A stretch of DNA of 64,000 nucleotides from Azadirachta indica (GCA_022749755.1 CM040453.1:14889368-14953367), one strand, 5' to 3'; shown: positions 11,200 to 23,876, counted from the first letter of the stretch. Notes: generated by a model not told the origin, from the sequence alone. Translations and numbers: made by a program.

Positions 11200-13446
11200 A
11201 TGGAATTCATTGAACCAGTAATATGTTCAATTAATTTCTTCTATAATTTATCTGTCTATATGTTTTTTAACCATTAGTCATTTTCTAACAACTATAGACA
11301 TTTCCTGTTTCGTATGCTTGCATCAACACATTTTTTAATCATTATGTAGTCGTGGTTAGCATTTCAATTAGATAAGGAATTTTCCTATAGCCTATCATAA
11401 AATACTCAAGAGTGATCAGAGTGTCCATTTCATTTCTGTTACACAAAAGTTAAAGTGAAAAATAATTATTAATTGAAAAAGGATGGATGAAAAGGAAGAG
11501 AGTTGCTAAGGATTTTGGTAGTTGAAAACAACATCAAATCTTGTAAATAGTAAGCGGTTGATCTAATTGAAAATTTTCCCATAAAACATGTAAAGCTTCA
11601 AAGGAAAGCAGTCTATTATTCCCTCATTTCCTCTAATTATATAATCAACACTGGATAATGGTGATGAATTTTATGTATAGCAATTGATATTTATTGTAAT
11701 AAATCACCCAACGAATCTAATAAAAAATTTGCGATGGATTTTTTTTATATTCTGAAAATTTCAGCAACATATAAAACTATATATTATTAATTATTATCTT
11801 TGGTAACCAATTATAGAATCAAGAAATCTGAGGATCTGATCACATATCCACTCTTTAAAGAGTATTAGTGTTCATTTGGTTTATCCTTTTTATTAACTAA
11901 AGGGTCTTTCGTAATGTTAAAAAATCCTTTTAATATTTTTCTGTCATTTCATTAGCGTTAAAGAAGTGCTTCTACCATCTAATTCAAAAGATTATTTTTC
12001 TTTTATTAGAAAAAGATTAAATTTTGACCTTTTGACAATAGAAAATTTTGAATTTCTTAAAAGTTAAAAATTATCGAAAATAACCTATTTTATTTTAAGA
12101 ATTTTATTTTTATTTTCTTATAATATAATTTTAAAAATTTATCTATTAAAGTATTATATAATTTTTTTCAAAGTCATTTCCAACAATTAAACAATTAACA
12201 AATTTTTGTTTTTAAAACTTCACTTGTAAAAGATTATAATTCAGTTATAAATAATAGAGGTTTATTGAGTTAGTCAGGATAGTAATCTAAAATTTTGAAA
12301 TGTTTAGCTGTAACTATAAATTAAACCTATTTTAAGTTAGGATTGGAATCCTCTTCTAATTTTATTATCGCTCTTTGTTGACCTTAACTTCTAAGTATTA
12401 ATGAAATTGATGGCCAGATTTTTATTTTACTTTTTATCTGATTAATTAACTATTATTTTTTCCTAAAATAGAAAAACTTCTCCAAATTCAAGGTTTGTTT
12501 ATAAAAAAAAGTTTTCCTTTTATCTTCTCTCTTTCTCCTCTCTCCCTTTTCTTTCATTTTATCTGTCTACAAATGCAAAAGTTACGAAATTCGACAACTA
12601 TAATTTTATTTATATTATTCTTATTTCTTATCAAATCAAAAAAAAAAAAAGCAACCAAAAATAGAAAGTTGTAAATTTTTTTAAAAAATTTCTTTTATCA
12701 AAACTCTTCTCTACCTCTCTCTATCCCTTTTCCTTTTCTCTTCGTTAGATTAAAAGCAAAAGATTCCAAAATGTAAAAGATATAAACTTTCTTGCTCTTT
12801 GTTTTACAACTTCTTACCAAGCCAAAATAGAAAGCTTTCTTTGTTGCTGGTAAATGGCAACAATCAAATCTATAAATTTGGCCTTATTATCGTAACAATC
12901 AATCAATAAAATTAAAATTTTTATTAATTTCATTTCACAGGAACAGTAGCTGATTTATCTCATAGCGAAATAGATAAATGTTTGAATTTCTGCGATTATA
13001 TTTTAACTAGTTGAATATCAAAAACTTATTGCATGAAACGCTATTTTTTTAGAATGAGTTGAAGGAATCAAAATTATTTGTGGAGAAGAAGCAATAAATT
13101 AGGGATTTATCCGGACCAATGCTATGAGCCTCTGGAATAAACCAGGATCTTCGTAAAGTTGATCAAAGAATTTAATTTTCTCTTTTACTAATTAAAAATA
13201 ATAGTTAATTATTTAGGTAAGAACATAAATGAGATTTTTATCTTTTTGGTTCATCATGACACATGTCAATAAATGTTTAAGAGTTAAAGAAAAATAAATT
13301 AAGAGTGGATTCTAATTTTTCAATTTTGAAATTCAAGCTCCGATCACACTGAAGTATAAGAATTTTAGACTATTTAAAAATAATAATAAATTAAACCAAT
13401 TAATGACATGTTTGGAATCAAAGCATTAGGATTCTAAAACCATAGT
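11200..13446. other. Spacer between the minus-strand and plus-strand gene groups, left part
   Basis: AT-rich, many A and T runs. No coding region, RNA gene or clear element ends recognised. It is the first half of a ~4.9-kb head-to-head gap between broken minus copy 3 and gene A. Confidence 0.55.
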
Positions 13447-13689
13447 TGTTATAAAAATGAGAGTTTTATATGTCAAATATTAATAAGAAAAATGAAAAAA
13501 ATACTAGTTATTCCTTATAGTTTGACCTAATTACAACTTATCTCCTTAATTGTTTAAAAAATATTATAGTTATAAAATAAGAATTATAAATATCAAATAT
13601 TAGTTAAAAAAATGAAAAAGAAAATATTGGTTATCTTCTATTTTTGACCCAATTACCACTTACCTTCCTAATTTTTAAAAAAATACGAC
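13447..13689. repeat. Two-copy tandem duplication (~121 bp period)
   Basis: The segment starting gttataaaaatgagagtttt at 13447 is followed at 13569 by a diverged copy starting gttataaaataagaattata. Both contain 'tcaaatatta', 'aaatgaaaaa', 'ttgacc' and 'aattac.acttac/tc' in the same order. Non-coding. Confidence 0.7.
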
Positions 13690-14966
13690 TAATGTAATTA
13701 CCATTATATCATTAGTCATTATGAAAGAAAATAAATGTTAGACATTCAAAGTTGACAAAAGGTGCATTTGGATAAGAGAAAAAAGATATCCTATTTTTCT
13801 CATGCATATTTTTTAATTCCTTCCAGCTAGCTAGTGCAGGTCTTTGACTTCGTCCTCGCTAGAGGCAGTCTGAGCAAGTTAATAATACCCAATTTTTAGA
13901 CGAGATTTGGGTGTTAATTAATGAATAATTTGTAGAAAAGCGAGTACAAAGTTTTGACAAACAGTGAAAGTAATCTCAAGACTTTCCTGAGCCAATTGGA
14001 GAACCAATAAGATGAAGAAAATTATGTATTTAAGCAGTTGGGAAAAGAACAATCGTCCACTCCGATGAGATCCTTCTATGACTCTAATTAACTATTATAT
14101 TCAAGATTTTCAAATTTGAAAGATTTGGGTTAGGTTCTTACTTGTTGCAGATCATTTGGTTACCAGCGCACGCAATGAAATTAAGCTTCATTGACTTAAC
14201 TAATTTCCAGACTTGGTAAAGCCGGCGTCGGTTGGAAGAAAAATTTTTGTATACTGTGATTGAAGTTATCTTTCCATTTCAAGTTTAACTGTCTAAGAAG
14301 ATAACAATTAGTACTAGATATACAAACCTTCAATATATAAAAATTATTATACACAAACGAACATAAAATGACAATATTAGTTATCACATAATTAATGTTC
14401 TTTATTTTTATATAATTATATTGAGTATTTTATAATTTTATCTACTGGTACTATCAAATTATGTTAGTTTGTATACATTAATTTAGATATAGAATTTGTA
14501 TTGCTAATATTTAATTGGGTAGTTAGGTTGTCAATATTTAACCGGGTGTATATATGTATTAGTACAGCGACAGCAGGTGGACATATATTTGGTAAGCATA
14601 TACTTAATTAAACTGTTAAAAAGTGTATTACTTTTATATAGATGTTCCTCCTATTAGTTTAATTATATATAAATGTATGAAACGAGGCGAAAAGAAAATC
14701 AAACTTTCACTTTCAAGCCATGTTCATATGCTTTGAACCACTGAGGAAATTGGATATATGTCAAAATCACCGACACAGTAATAAACATTTTTAATTTTTA
14801 ATTATTTTTACTTATGCTTCTTTTCTGTCCTACAAGTATATTAATTTTAATTAACTAACCAAATGAATATAAGCCACGTTTCAATGCGTATATAATTGCC
14901 TGGATATTGGATAACTGAGTAAATTAAAAAAAAAAAAAAAAAGCTGCCCGAACAAAATTATCTTTT

Positions 14967-15439
14967 AGGAGTATTTTCTTATATCTCCCCTGAGTTTTAT
15001 AGAAATCATAATTAAAGAGAAGGTATGTAAAACTTTACAAGAACTTTTCCAGTTATAATATTTTCATCTAGCTGACAATTAAAAAAATATTAAATAACTA
15101 AAATAAACTCATTAATATATATTAATGAAATTATATTCATATTTTTTAACTTATTAATCTTTTCTTTCAAACTCTTAATCTATTAACTTAAATGTAACAC
15201 TTGAAATTCAAACATTTTTTGTTTTTAATTTTATTATTATTATTTCATATTTAATTTTTATGATTTATTTTTATTTTATTAAAGAATAAAAAAATAATTA
15301 TTATATAAAAAGTAATAATGATTTTCACACGGCTAATTGGATGGAAATATTACAGTATAGGAGGTCTTTGTAATGTTTTACAAATGTTTTCTTCGGCTAT
15401 GATTTCTACAAACCTTAGGGGGATACGTGAAAATAGACC
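14967..15439. mobile_element. 473-bp Mutator-like non-autonomous element with perfect 9-bp target duplication
   Basis: The ends are inverted repeats of ~75 bp: left GGAGTATTTTCTTATATCTC, right (reverse complement) GGTCTATTTTCACGTATCCC, and both continue to 'tagaaatcat' and 'tgtaaaac.ttaca'. TTATCTTTT flanks it exactly on both sides (14958-14966, 15440-15448). A 9-bp duplication plus long inverted repeats identifies the Mutator superfamily. It has no coding capacity and is unrelated in sequence to the 1.13-kb Mutator-like family in the window. Confidence 0.85.
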
Positions 15440-15845
15440 TTATCTTTTGATATTTCTACCGTATCTTAGTCAATTGAGACACCATTATTAAAATGGGTAA
15501 GTATTGAATCCAGCATAGATTTTGTATATGCGGCCAATTTCAACTAATCCCTGTGTATTTTGAGTTGATTCACTTAATTTTGCACAAAATTTTCAGATGG
15601 GAGAAACGATAATCAATTAATTGTTGGCATAAGCAGATGACTCTAATTTCTCACAACAATATGATAATCAATTAACAAATTATTATACAGTATCAGCCCA
15701 TGTTGCAGATGGGAGAAACCAAAAGTTCCAAGTTAAAAATTAAATATGTCACTGCTAACATAGGCAGATTAATTAATTAATTAATTAATAATACATATTA
15801 GCATCTGTTGAATCTATGAAACGTAGACAAATAACCAATTAGGAA

Positions 15846-15920
15846 TTAGCAAGTCTTCAACTGCTTCGATGACTAAGAACAGATTGCTCAGAACAGTTCA
15901 AGGACTCCCATCTACAAATA
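15846..15920 (+). promoter_or_regulatory. Promoter of gene A: half palindrome plus weak TATA
   Basis: Only the right arm of the family palindrome remains (GCAAGTCTTC near 15849-15858). The TATA position holds TACAAATA (15913-15920) in place of TATAAATA. Spacing is kept (~55 bp). Both changes predict weaker or altered expression than for gene B. Confidence 0.6.
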
Positions 15921-16015
15921 CTCTAGTTTCCCATGCAAGATATCACAACCCCAGCATATAAAATTTAATTAAAATTGCGAGAGCTAGCTAGCTAGCTAGA
16001 GATAGCCTAATAGTC

Positions 16016-16153
16016 ATGAAAGGTATTCATTTTCTATTAGCTTTTGCTCTCTTGGCTTTAGCTTCTTCATTCGCATCTGCTTATGACCCTAGTCCTCTTC
16101 AGGATATCTGTGTAGCCATCGATGACCTCAAGAATGGAGGTAAGTGTGCTAGA

Positions 16154-16196
<43 letters not shown>

Positions 16197-16822
16197 TCTA
16201 CTAGTGGTTAAATGCCAATGCTTCTATTATTCCTGCTGCTACATACAGGCTAACTTATTACATGTTTTCAGTGTTTGTGAACGGGAAGTTCTGCAAGGAC
16301 CCCAAGCTTGCCAAACCAGAAGATTTCTTCTTTTCAGGGCTCGACAAGCCTGGGAACACAGCAAACCAAGTCGGTTCAAAAGTCACTCCTGTAAACGTTG
16401 ACCAAATTCCAGGACTCAACACTCTTGGAATATCTGCAGTCCGTATTGACTTTGCACCGTATGGCCAAAACCCACCTCACACTCACCCGCGTGGCACTGA
16501 AATCCTAGTAGTCCTGGAGGGAACTCTTTACGTTGGTTTTGTGACATCAAACCAGCTAAACAATACCCTCATTGCCAAAGTCCTGAACAAGGGGGACGTA
16601 TTTGTGTTTCCAATAGGTCTCATTCACTTCCAATTCAACATTGAAAAAACAAATGCAGTTGCTATTTCAGGTCTAAGCAGCCAGAACCCTGGCGTCATTA
16701 CCATAGCAAACTCGATCTTCGGGGCCAAACCACCCATCTACCCTGATTTTCTGAGCAGGGCATTCCAGTTGGATGTAAATGTGGTGAAATCTCTTCAAGC
16801 AAAATTCTGGACTACCAATTAA
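16016..16822 (+). CDS. Germin-like protein, gene A (type 1), intact
   Basis: Exons 16016-16139 and 16272-16822; 224 residues. Signal peptide [20 protein letters not shown] then [12 protein letters not shown]. Cys32 and Cys49 (KFCKDP) form the expected disulfide. His111, His113, Glu118 (HTHPRGTE) and His160 (GLIHFQFN) are the metal ligands, all present. The predicted product is a secreted cupin of the cell wall. It differs from sister copies: N78 of the NVT glycosylation site is Lys (SKVTP), Gly166 is Glu (NIEKT) and there is Tyr in PPIYPDF. It shares Gly in HPRGTE only with gene B. The intron (132 bp, donor GTAAGT, acceptor TTCAG) carries a CT/TA microsatellite at ~16155-16197. AATAAA at 16901-16906. 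Confidence 0.93.
16155..16197. repeat. CT then TA microsatellite in the intron of gene A
   Basis: A run of ctctct followed by tatata inside the 132-bp intron, leaving little other intron sequence. Likely length-polymorphic. Confidence 0.85.
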
Positions 16823-16994
16823 TTGGTAGAACAATTGAAATCGGAGTAGTGGCCTCTTCGGAGGGACTTATTGGCTTCAATTATCATATTACTGTAATGT
16901 AATAAAGTGGTTTGTTATGAACCTCTCTCCCCCTACTTTGGTTGCATTCATATATAATTTATTGATGTTGTTTTCTTGAAGCATCTAATTAAAC

Positions 16995-17013
16995 CCTCTC
17001 TCTCTCTCTCTTT

Positions 17014-17057
<44 letters not shown>
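16995..17057. repeat. CT/CA microsatellite downstream of gene A
   Basis: A CT repeat (~16995-17016) followed by an uninterrupted CA repeat to ~17057. The CT-rich tract occurs at the same place downstream of the other copies; the CA expansion is special to this one. Confidence 0.9.
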
Positions 17058-17058
<1 letters not shown>

Positions 17059-19314
17059 TGTTAACGTTTTTCAAAAGGGATTCTTCAATGTCTTACGGGA
17101 TATCAAAATGCCTTGCTCACCTCAATTGCTTCCCTTGGAAGCAAAATTAAACCAAAGAAATACTCTTGAAACAAATAATTGTGGCCATGTATTTTGAAGC
17201 TTCTTTTAAGGCCTTTAGGTCGTAAATTAAGCTTTATACTAAAATTATGACAAATTACACTGCTTTTAATTTTTTTTAAGAAAAAGTTAAAAGTTCATAT
17301 ATTGGGTGAAAAGTAAACTAAAAGCTCAAAATTCTTTAAATTCTCTTCTTTACCTTTCTACTTAGGATTATTTTTCAGAAAACCGAACCATCTAATTGAT
17401 TAGTTTTTTTAATTTTAAATTTAAATTATTTTAAAATTTTAATAATGTTAACACATTTTAATAATTGATAATTCAATCTATTTTCTTATTAATTTAAAAA
17501 AAGCAACAAAAATGAACCCAACATAAGTTAATCCAAGAATCTTAATCATTCAGTTCAATTCCACTTCTATAATTTCAGTCTAATTTTTTAAATATCTTTT
17601 TTTTAATTAATTTATTTTCTTGCAAAAAAATTTTTATATCAATTTAGAATCTTAAGTGTTTAAATGTTTGATTTCCTTTTTCATACCAAGGATGAAATTA
17701 CATAGAAGTAAAAAAAGTTGTCCAATATCCTTATTAATTGAGAGTATCATCATTAAGCGTGACAATTTTTGAGATAATTTGTCAACCCGACCACAAACAC
17801 AACATACAATTGATGGATTTGAGTTAACTTAAAATAATATAATTAATATAATGATAAGACATAATTAATAATAGGGTCATGTTCAATTTTTGTTATTTGT
17901 AAGCCCGTCTATGACACGTTTATATTTTTAATATTTTAATATTTTAAAATTATTTAATTATATTTTTAATATATTTTTAAAAAGCCTTTAATACTATTTA
18001 GAATAAAAATTATTAGTATTTAAATAGGTAATATTATAAATATTTTGAAATATGTATTAAAATATTTTAAAAATATGTTAAACAAATGACACGATTATTA
18101 AACGGATAATTTGTCTTATATAAATAGGTTGGGATAAATTTTAATTCTTGACACAATTATTAAATGAGTCAAATTTAAGTTAACATATAATAAATTTTAT
18201 CTTTATTTGACAAGATTCAAATGCATAGGCTAATCCAAATTGCCACCTCTAATCCCAACAATCAAGCTCGTCTACTCCATATTAAACTACAGTCTTATTT
18301 GAAAATTGAACAATGAAAAATATAGAACCGTAGCTAATCTTCTAAGTTTATTTCATTTTCATATAATTAAAATAAACATATATATATATATATATATCAA
18401 ATTTAAAATAGTCCTGGTAGTTGTCCAAAGTTACCTAACATGTTTATAAATATATATATATATATAAACATGCAACAAATTTAATTTGTTTAAAGAATTA
18501 AACCTAACCATGCATGTGACAAATAGAAGTAATCCTATACATAAGTTAATTTTAAGTACACTAGCCAAAATAATGTCAGATTTTGTTTGCAAATTAATCA
18601 TATTCTTTTTAATTTGTTATATTTGTGTAATATGAGACAAACATTAAAGACTTAGTGAGTAGATCAATGTCAGAAAAGCAACTTAATCGCCATCATTATC
18701 GCATAACAAACATGAACTTCTTTCTGTCCTTTGCTACAACTTTTCTTCCATTATTAGCAATGCTCTCAATCCCTAGCAAACTTGTTCATATTAAAACTGA
18801 TGTGGCAAGTATTGATTTGATATTGCGGGATGACTTTTAATTGGGATGGATTGAATTGTATATATTAGAATTTGGAAATTGAAGTATCAATTTTTAGTGA
18901 GATGAACAGAATACATTGTCTTTGGCATTGATCTTTACAAATTTTTGTAAAATTTATTGTTTTAGGATTCAACTTAGCACTTAAAGTCGTTGCCAGATCT
19001 CTTAACATAATAGTTTTTAGATTTTTTTTTATCTTTTTATCCAAAGCTTAAATTTATATATTGTTCTTTTTATTTTTTATTTAATTTTTAATATTTTATT
19101 ACTCAATAAAATCTTTCAGTATCCACATTGACAATAATAGCGTTAAGATAATTAATTAATATATATTATCAGCCCATATTGCAGATGGAGCAAACGACCA
19201 GTTCCAAGATAAAAATATGCCAACGACAACAAAGAGGGATTAAATTAATATTAATAATCAGCAGTCATTGAATCTATCCACCGTGAAATAAAAAAACATA
19301 TATAAAGAACCAAT
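17058..19314. other. A-B spacer, hybrid of type 1 and type 2 downstream sequence
   Basis: No gene. The left part resembles the downstream flank of the other type 1 genes (ending in the 'ccatgcatgtgacaaatagaagta' zone near 18510). From ~18560 onwards it instead matches the DNA that precedes the type 1 genes D and F (e.g. 'gatcaatgtcagaaaagcaactta' zone at ~18660, compare ~25200 and ~47260). The switch falls around 'gcaaattaatcatattcttt' (~18590), a stretch present in both spacer types. Confidence 0.6.
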
Positions 19315-19395
19315 GAAGACTTATTAAGTCTTCAACTGCTTCGGTGACTAAGAACAGATTGCACAGAATAGTTACAAGGGCTCCATCTATAAATA
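19315..19395 (+). promoter_or_regulatory. Promoter of gene B: palindrome plus TATA
   Basis: GAAGACTTATTAAGTCTTC (19315-19333) has perfectly paired outer arms. TATAAATA is at 19388-19395. ATG lies 105 bp downstream of the TATA box. After the palindrome comes the conserved 'actgcttcggtgactaagaa' block. Confidence 0.75.
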
Positions 19396-19492
19396 GTCTA
19401 GCTTCCCATGCAAGATATCTCAACCCTCAACATACACAACAACTAATACAATTAATTGCAAAAGATCCTAGACATACATCCTGATAATCACC

Positions 19493-20292
19493 ATGAAAGG
19501 TGTTCATTTTCTTTTAGGTTTCGCGCTCTTGGCTTTGGCTTCTTCATTGGCATCTGCTTATGACCCCAGCCCTCTTCAGGATATCTGTGTAGCCATCGAT
19601 GACCTCAAGAATGGTGGTAAGTGCTTATGCTCTCTGTCTCGTCTGAAATATTCTTACAGGCTTTCATATTAGATGAAGTTAAATATCAATACTGTTATTT
19701 CTGCTGCTATACAAACAGTCTTATTATATGTTTCCATGCAGTGTTTGTGAATGGGAAGTTCTGCAAGGACCCCAAGCTTGCCAAACCAGAAGATTTCTTC
19801 TTTTCAGGGCTCGACAAGCCTGGGAACACAGCAAACCAAGTCGGTTCAAATGTGACAACTGTAAACGTCGACCAAATTCCAGGACTCAACACTCTTGGAA
19901 TATCTACGGTGCGTATTGACTATGCACCATACGGTCAAAACCCACCTCACACTCACCCGCGTGGCACTGAGATCCTAGTAGTCCTGGAGGGAACTCTTTA
20001 CGTTGGTTTTGTGACATCAAACCAGCTAAACAATACCCTCATTGCCAAAGTCCTGAACAAGGGAGATGTATTTGTGTTCCCAATTGGTCTCATTCACTTC
20101 CAATTCAACATTGGAAAAACAAATGCAGTCGCAATTGCCGCTCTAAGCAGTCAGAACCCTGGCGTGATTACCATAGCGAACTCGATCTTCGGGGCCAAAC
20201 CACCCATCAACCCTGACTTTCTGGGCAGGGCATTCCAGCTGGATGTAAATGTGGTGAAATCTCTTCAAGCAAAATTCTGGTCTACGAATTAA
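19493..20292 (+). CDS. Germin-like protein, gene B (type 1), intact
   Basis: Exons 19493-19616 and 19742-20292; 224 residues. Cleavable signal peptide ending LASA, mature start [10 protein letters not shown]. Cys pair, NVT site at N78, [11 protein letters not shown] and GLIHFQFN are all intact, so the Mn-cupin fold should form. Splice sites are GTAAGT and CATGCAG. The protein is nearly the same as gene D; notable differences are Thr for Ala in GISTVRID and Gly for Ala in HPRGTE. AATAAA at 20390-20395. Forms a dimer unit with broken gene C, 2.8 kb downstream. An open frame starting at 19621 reads through the intron and is not the real start, because it lacks the signal peptide. Confidence 0.94.
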
Positions 20293-20395
20293 TTAGCAGA
20301 ACCAATGAATTTGTAGTGGTTTCCTCTTCGGAGGGATTTATTGTTTTTACTTGATTGCTGGCATCAATTATCATATATTATTGTAGTGTAATAAA

Positions 20396-22927
20396 GAGGT
20401 TTCTTATGAACCTCACTCGCCGTAATTTGCATCCAGGTATAATTAATTGATCTTGTTCTTGAAGCAGTTAAACCCTCTTCCTCTCTTTCTTTCTGAATCT
20501 TTAATTCCCCTGAGATTTTTGTCGATCAAAATGAAAATATGTGCATAAAATTATTTTTGGAGAAAGGATTCTCATTATTGGCGAAGAATTTGTTAATAAC
20601 GACTTTAATCTTACGCGGAGAAATGCCTTGCTAAACTCAATTGCTTTCACTGGGAAGCAAACGTAAACCAAAGACTTACTTTACTTTTGGAAGCTAGCTC
20701 TATCTTGGAACAAATCCTTGCGGCTGCTATCTATTCTGACGCTTCTTTGAAGCCGTTCGAAGAGGTCAAAAGAAAATGTGTATATTTAATTACACGTAAC
20801 ACATTTTCGTTGGTAAGGCATTGAACTAAAAGATTGACAACAATAAACAAACATAATATAAGCAAGGTTTACATTAAATTTAGACGTCATAGATAACTGA
20901 CCAACACAAAAGTACCAATAATAATTTAACAACTAAATTTAGTGATATTTTAATAATTTTAATTATCTAAAATAGATTAATCGCATTGGTCAACTCGATA
21001 TAACACAAATTTAATAAATTTATGAGTTAGGTTACCCAATATTTTGAGAAATTAAGCACAACACAAAACATAAATGAGTTCAAGTTTCATAAAACAAACT
21101 CCCAAAGCATGAAGTGTTTACCAACTCTAAGTTAAATTAAGAATCTAAATGGAACCAAATCAATTAGATACGGCCAGTTCTATTTATATTATTTTTTAGT
21201 TGTACTTTTTTAAAAAATCAATTTTTCTATTCAAATTAATTAATATATTTAAAAAAAATTTAAATCATATTAAGCTAAGTATACATTGTAACTAAGATTT
21301 ATTTTTTTAATTATTGTTTATATGTTATATGAACTAAAAATCTCAAACGTTTAATTTCCTTTCTTTAGCACGGCCGAAATTACATAAGAAAAAGAAGAGA
21401 TCTTGAATATTCTTCTTATTGTGAGTATATTGACAGCCTAGCTCATCTACTCCCTATTTGATTGCAATGATATTTGATGAATTGAACAATGAAAAACGTA
21501 GCAAATTATTGAATTAGTTTCATATATCAATCTAATTAAGTAGTCCTAGTCTGGTAGTTGTCTAAAATTACCTAATATATAGGTATATGTATACATGACA
21601 AAATTAAGTACTATAAAAATAATATGTAACAACCTTTTAGCAGACGTGGGCAAAGTCATCAATAATTGTTAATTTAGTTAGTTATTTTAAATGCAAATTA
21701 ATCATATTTTACCAAAAGTTTTAGAAATTTGACATCGTTGTCATATAACAAATATATGAACTACTCCCCTAATCTAAATAATACAACTTTAATTTTCTTC
21801 TTAATCTATTTAATTTTCTGGGGTCATGTTTATTTATTAAGCAACGACTTAGCCGCAGTCTCTAATTACCAAACCAGTTAGTTTGTTAAGAAAGGAAAAT
21901 TATTCATATTGAAACATTAATGCTTTGTTATTAATTAGTTGTTGACATGGTGAAAGGATCATTAATTTTTTTTTTTTAAGTAGAACACGCCATGTCTGTT
22001 TTGAATTTTGCTTTGCATCACGACAAGGACAACCTGATTTATTGATCAATTTGAAAAATTGGAAATTTATATAGAATCTTATTAATTAGTTCTGGTACAT
22101 TAATTACATAATTTTTTTCTGAACTTTTTATTTTGTATATTTTCTCAGTCAATCATAAAAATCTCAGTACAAATATAGCGTGAACTTATGTAATGCATGG
22201 AAGGGTTTGGTAACGTTTTCAAAATGGCGTTTTTGAAAATATAAAAATAATATTTTGAAAATTATGTTTCTAAGAATATAAAATGTGTGTTTTTTTTTTA
22301 AAAAAAAACCTTGATTGACAAAGTCACTTTATTAATATAAAAATAAATGATAAATATAAAGTATGTTTAGTGGCATTAATTTATTAAAATAATTTTCTGA
22401 AATAAAAGGTAGGATTACTTGTTTAGTGCTTTTTTTTCAAATAGGTTAGAGGGTTTTTTGGGAAGAAAAAAATAACCAATTTCGAAAATGGAGAAATTTC
22501 ACCTTCTAGTTAAAATTTTGTCTTTTTATATTTTTTAAAATAAAAACAGTCACACTTAAAATCTTTAAAATATATGAAAAAAATGCTGATCTAAAAAATT
22601 TTCTTTTTTAATAAATTTCTTTAGTTTGGATGCCATATATACGAATCACCTAGCTCATTTACTTTAGAAAGAAACATGACAAAATGAATACACCATAAAA
22701 AGACCTTAATTGGGTCTAGAATCAAATTATTATCAGCATCGACAAATCAAAACATTTGTTTGTTATTAGGTAAGACGCATTCTAACCAAACAATTGCATA
22801 AATGACCACTTCCACTTATAGTAATCACATAGACAGATTAATTAATTACTAATTAATTACCCATGGATGAACGAGTGCACTCGTTGAATCAATCACCTTT
22901 GAAATAAAAAAAATATAAATAAGCAAT
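20396..22927. other. Type 1 to type 2 spacer (B-C)
   Basis: About 2.5 kb, AT-rich, no gene. It is colinear with the D-E spacer (36756-39415) and the F-G spacer, including the blocks 'agcacggccgaaattacataagaaa' near 21368 and a dispersed repeat (ggtaacgttttcaaaatgg) near 22208. Confidence 0.65.
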
Positions 22928-23008
22928 GAAGACTTGGCAAATCTTCACCTGCTGGGAGGACTAACAACAAATGACACAGAATAATTCAAGAACTCTCATC
23001 TATAAATA
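22928..23008 (+). promoter_or_regulatory. Promoter of broken gene C: palindrome plus TATA
   Basis: GAAGACTTGGCAAATCTTC (22928-22946, one mismatch in the arms) and TATAAATA (23001-23008), 55 bp apart. Looks functional although the gene is not. Confidence 0.7.
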
Positions 23009-23097
23009 GGGCTATTCCCCGCAGCATTTGTCAACCCTCAACTCTTCATAGGAAAAATCTGAGATCGATAGTAAACGCAGCCTAACATAAAATCACC

Positions 23098-23876
23098 GTG
23101 AAAGGTATTCAGTTTCTTTTAGGCTTTGCTCTCTTGGCATTGGCTTCTATGTTGGCATATGCCTCTGACCCTAGCCCTCTTCAGGATATCTGTGTAGCCG
23201 TTGACGACCTCAAGGATGGTGGTGCGTGTGCTCTCTCTTTTGTAAAACTACATTTTTTGTTCTTTTAAATTGCGTTCGACTATCAGGACTAAGACTTCAA
23301 TTTGTTGCACAGAGTTTTAATATTGTTAGTTAAAATTTTTGTTTTTCCATCATGCAGTGTTTGTGAATGGGAAGTTCTGCAAGGACCCCAAAAAAGCCAA
23401 AGCAAAAGACTTCTTCTATACCCGGCTCGACAAGCCTGGAAACACAGACAATCGAGTTGGTTCAAATGTCACTTCTGTAAGTGTTGAGCAAATTCCAGGA
23501 CTCAACACTCTTGGAATATCTGCAGTCCGTATTGACTACGCACCATATGGCCAAAATCTTAACAGTCCTGGAGGGAACTCTCTACGTTGGTTTTGTGACA
23601 TCAAACCAACTCAACAATACACTCATTGCCAAAGTCCTGAACAAGGGAGATGTATTTTTGTTTCCAATTGGTCTCATTCACTTCCAATTCAACATTGGAA
23701 AAACAAATGCGGTCGCCATTGCTGCTCTAAGCAGCCAGAACCCTGGTGTCATTACGTTAGCGAACTCGGTCTTCGGAGCCAAACCACCCATCAGTCCTGA
23801 TTTTCTTGGCAGAGCATTGCAGCTGGATTTAAATGAGTTGAAATCTCTTCAAGCGAAATTCTGGTCTAACAATTAA
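23098..23876 (+). pseudogene. Broken germin-like protein, gene C (type 2)
   Basis: Exons 23098-23221 and 23358-23876. The start codon is GTG in an otherwise normal context (tcaccGTGAAAGGT); the next in-frame ATG is at residue 18, inside the signal peptide. In exon 2 a 32-bp deletion after GGCCAAAA (near 23555-23560) removes the codons from PPH to the Glu of the metal site, so both His of HxH and the Glu are lost and the frame shifts. Microhomology of AAA at the junction suggests end-joining or slippage. The frame after the deletion remains open to the normal stop TAA (23874-23876) and keeps GLIHFQFN. Type 2 markers: [12 protein letters not shown] and [10 protein letters not shown]. Poly(A) signal near 23967. 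No metal-binding product is possible. Confidence 0.93.

Noticed and set aside
19621..20292. 223-residue open frame overlapping gene B from inside the intron (similar at 35981 for gene D and 48376 for gene F)
   Set aside because: It is exon 2 extended upstream through the intron. The real start is the ATG with the signal peptide in exon 1, joined by canonical splice sites.
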